Shown here piece by piece: positions 16,418 through 16,563 of a stretch of DNA of 16,563 nucleotides. This DNA is from Actinomycetota bacterium (GTDB lineage Bacteria; Actinomycetota; Actinomycetes; Nanopelagicales; Nanopelagicaceae), in the NCBI GenBank assembly GCA_009702205.1, contig WLIM01000007.1, forward strand, positions 1 to 16,563. Reading direction: 5' to 3'. The first letter of the stretch is position 1. Each line of letters opens with the position of its first letter. The notes under the pieces were generated by a model. That model was not told where the DNA came from. It worked only from the letters and a program-made list of their open reading frames with translations, and made no database searches. The position numbers and the translations under genes are program-made.

Positions 16418-16481
16418 TTTTGAGTGACGCTCCCACTGTCACAACGAGATAAGAACCGATTAAAACAAGGAGAAAGCCTTC

Positions 16482-16563
16482 GTGGCCGTAAAAATTAGAT
16501 TAATGCGTATGGGAAAAATCCGTACTCCACATTTTCGTATCGTAGTTTCAGATTCACGTGCAG
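16482..16563 (+). CDS. rpsP: 30S ribosomal protein S16, N-terminal part
   Basis: S16 is an early-assembling small-subunit protein. The visible 27 residues, [20 protein letters not shown] followed by VVSDSRA, match the S16 N-terminus closely. GTG at 16482 has AAGGAG at 16467-16472, nine bases upstream. The gene runs off the window. In Actinobacteria rpsP usually begins a block with a KH-domain gene, rimM, trmD and rplS, which would be expected next. The 190 bases before it hold a terminator, hairpins and a candidate promoter but no recognisable gene. Confidence 0.95.
   Translation, partial: MAVKIRLMRMGKIRTPHFRIVVSDSRA

Noticed and set aside
16292..16481. Possible SRP RNA or other structured RNA gene after ffh
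   Set aside because: The conserved SRP RNA apical loop motif (GGAAGGNAGCA-type) is absent, and the visible stems are short; a leader/terminator reading suffices.

Overview
The window is a compact, gene-dense piece of an actinobacterial chromosome. Three things point there: gene order (recG-rsmD-coaD, a SepIVA-like gene, DUF177-rpmF-rnc-mutM-smc-ftsY-amtB-glnB-glnD-ffh, then rpsP), which follows the order known from mycobacteria and streptomycetes; the close resemblance of many protein starts (SMC, RNase III, SepIVA-like protein) to those families; and an L32 and L28 of zinc-ribbon type. The base composition is low for the phylum (low-to-mid 40s % G+C judged by eye) and spacers are very short. 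This combination fits a streamlined freshwater actinobacterium of the acI type (Nanopelagicales), but that placement is inference.

Layout. 1-26: the first nine codons of rpmB (L28) on the minus strand. 27-130: divergent intergenic region. 131-4540: recG, rsmD, coaD, a SepIVA-like coiled-coil gene and a DUF177 gene. 4541-4641: hairpin-rich leader of rpmF. 4642-6323: rpmF, rnc and mutM, tightly packed, with rnc and mutM overlapping by 17 bases. 6348-10756: smc and ftsY. 10757-10906: a regulatory gap carrying GTAAC direct repeats. 10907-14832: amtB, glnB/K and glnD, a complete ammonium uptake and PII-signalling cassette. 14849-16291: ffh. 16292-16481: leader with a good intrinsic terminator and a candidate promoter. 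16482-16563: the start of rpsP (S16), cut by the window edge. No stretch of more than 300 bases lacks a gene.

The genes form housekeeping groups: DNA repair and rescue (RecG, MutM), ribosome biogenesis (RsmD, DUF177, L32, RNase III, S16, L28), CoA synthesis (CoaD), chromosome organisation and division (SMC, SepIVA-like), SRP-dependent membrane targeting (FtsY, Ffh), and nitrogen sensing (AmtB, PII, GlnD). No mobile element, CRISPR array, tRNA, rRNA, toxin-antitoxin or defence system was seen, and I find no previously undescribed multi-gene system.

The most interesting signal is in the start regions. Five genes without a convincing Shine-Dalgarno (rsmD, coaD, smc, glnD, ffh) each have a TANNNT hexamer exactly six bases before the start codon. 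That is where a -10 box lies if transcription begins at the start codon itself, so leaderless internal promoters are likely. Other points of interest are GlnR-like repeats before amtB, a probable CTG start for rnc, and an rpsP leader with mutually exclusive hairpins.
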